From JADJLQ01 sp031417835 (GTDB taxonomy: Bacteria > Bacteroidota > Bacteroidia > Chitinophagales > Saprospiraceae): 64,000 nt of DNA. The DNA lies in NCBI GenBank assembly GCA_031417835.1, contig JANOWJ010000032.1, positions 13,263 to 77,262 on the forward strand, read 5' to 3'. Position numbers and translations under genes: made by a program. Numbering within the stretch: the stretch's first letter is position 1; each line of letters starts with the position of its first letter. Below are positions 63,536-64,000 of this stretch, one piece after another. A model generated the notes under the pieces. That model saw only the letters and a program-made list of their open reading frames with translations, was not told where the DNA came from and ran no database searches.

Positions 63536-64000
63536 CTATTTGATCGTGATCTCCATGGCTCCTGTCCAGTTTGTTGGGACACCGGTATTAAAGTAGTTTG
63601 ACGAATAGGTAATAAAATTTTCAACGGTTTGATCTTCCGGATCCAGCTCTATGATGGTTTGAAATAATTCAATGGCTTTGATAAAGTTTTGGTTAAAGTA
63701 ATGATGCATGGCCTCATTAAATAAACCCAATGTATTCAGTTTAAGATTTAATTCATCACTAGCATAGCCATTGATACATTCTACGATATGAAGCAAGTTG
63801 TGTTTGCCTTTCAATTGAGCTTTACCCAATTGCCGTAAATGATATTGATCTCGATTTTTAATCAGGCTCAACGTGTCACCACTCAATAGAATCGGTGACC
63901 TGAAGTATTTAGTCAGACTTTCTATGCGCGCTGCTGTGTTGACGGTATCCGATATAGTAGCTGCATCCAATCTATCTTCATCACCGGTGATACCCATGAT
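63536..64000 (-). CDS. Class III adenylate/guanylate cyclase, C-terminal part (5' end off window)
   Basis: The frame is open through base 64000, so the 154 visible residues are the end of a longer protein. GDEDRLDAATISDTVNTAARIESLTK is the end of the class III cyclase catalytic domain (the NTAAR motif with the transition-state Asn and Arg). After it come FRSPILLSGDTLSL, a KGKHNLLHIVE strand and a TPR-like tail (GLFNEAMHHYFNQNFIKAIELFQ). In Bacteroidota such cyclases usually carry TPR or 7TMR sensors upstream. An apparent ATG at 63997 is internal. Confidence 0.9.
   Translation of the reverse strand: MMGITGDEDRLDAATISDTVNTAARIESLTKYFRSPILLSGDTLSLIKNRDQYHLRQLGKAQLKGKHNLLHIVECINGYASDELNLKLNTLGLFNEAMHHYFNQNFIKAIELFQTIIELDPEDQTVENFITYSSNYFNTGVPTNWTGAMEITIK

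Noticed and set aside
63995..63997. ATG as the start of the cyclase
   Set aside because: The frame continues to the window edge and the ATG lies inside the conserved cyclase domain, so the gene is partial.
1..64000. CRISPR arrays, tRNA or rRNA genes, prophage or insertion sequences
   Set aside because: No regularly spaced repeats, no cloverleaf-like or rRNA-like stretches, and no transposase or phage genes were found on reading; a covariance-model scan would be needed to exclude small RNAs.

Overview
The window reads as chromosomal DNA of a Bacteroidota bacterium, most likely of the Saprospiraceae or a near relative. Supporting signs are the low GC content, SusC/RagA-like TonB-dependent receptors with carboxypeptidase-regulatory N-domains, a type IX secretion C-terminal sorting domain, an LytS/LytTR pair, Bacteroidota-type TAnnTTTG promoter boxes, and a GC.DP.ALNY...C tail of the kind common in Saprospiraceae exported proteins. 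The family assignment is inference. No rRNA, tRNA, CRISPR array, phage or insertion sequence was seen.

Layout. 1-3 kb: a Tat-exported enolase-superfamily enzyme (cut by the window edge) and a TPR sensor kinase with an unusual in-frame repeat in its ATP-binding domain. 3-4.2 kb: decayed coding fragments, one small orphan gene and a strong terminator. 4.2-12.9 kb: a complete 2887-residue cyclic beta-1,2-glucan synthase. 13-19.8 kb: a DUF1015 protein, a methyltransferase broken by one stop codon, a polysaccharide flippase, small lipoproteins, a 3-keto-disaccharide hydrolase and a Uma2 nuclease. 19.9-27.5 kb: a metal-binding lipoprotein, then a minus-strand inorganic-carbon operon (small exported protein, SulP transporter, beta-carbonic anhydrase, DabA, DabB). 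27.7-33.5 kb: a PIF1-like helicase, TerC, a second DUF1080 lipoprotein, ElaA and a dehydrogenase. 33.7-46.6 kb: two TonB-dependent receptors flanking an LytS/LytTR two-component pair, then a complete RND efflux operon (adaptor, pump, TolC) with a palindrome upstream. 46.8-49.8 kb: a DUF4143 ATPase and a compact alkylation-repair operon in which the Ada parts are split over two genes, followed by AlkB. 49.8-58.2 kb: an acetylxylan esterase, an amidase, dnaB behind a very AT-rich spacer, a TPR kinase/NarL regulator pair and a FabG-like reductase. 58.4-64 kb: a T9SS-exported esterase, a glycosyltransferase/FAD-enzyme pair, a methyltransferase, an NTF2-like lipoprotein and the end of a class III cyclase.

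How it fits together. The clearest functional unit is the carbon operon. SulP would import bicarbonate, DabA/DabB would take up CO2 as bicarbonate using an ion gradient, and carbonic anhydrase would interconvert the two. No RuBisCO or carboxysome genes are in view, so it probably supplies carboxylases of a heterotroph. The second unit is the alkylation response (regulator/O6-methyltransferase, Ada-type metal domain, AlkB), joined by an ATGA overlap and a 5-bp gap. The rest are housekeeping or envelope genes typical of the phylum.
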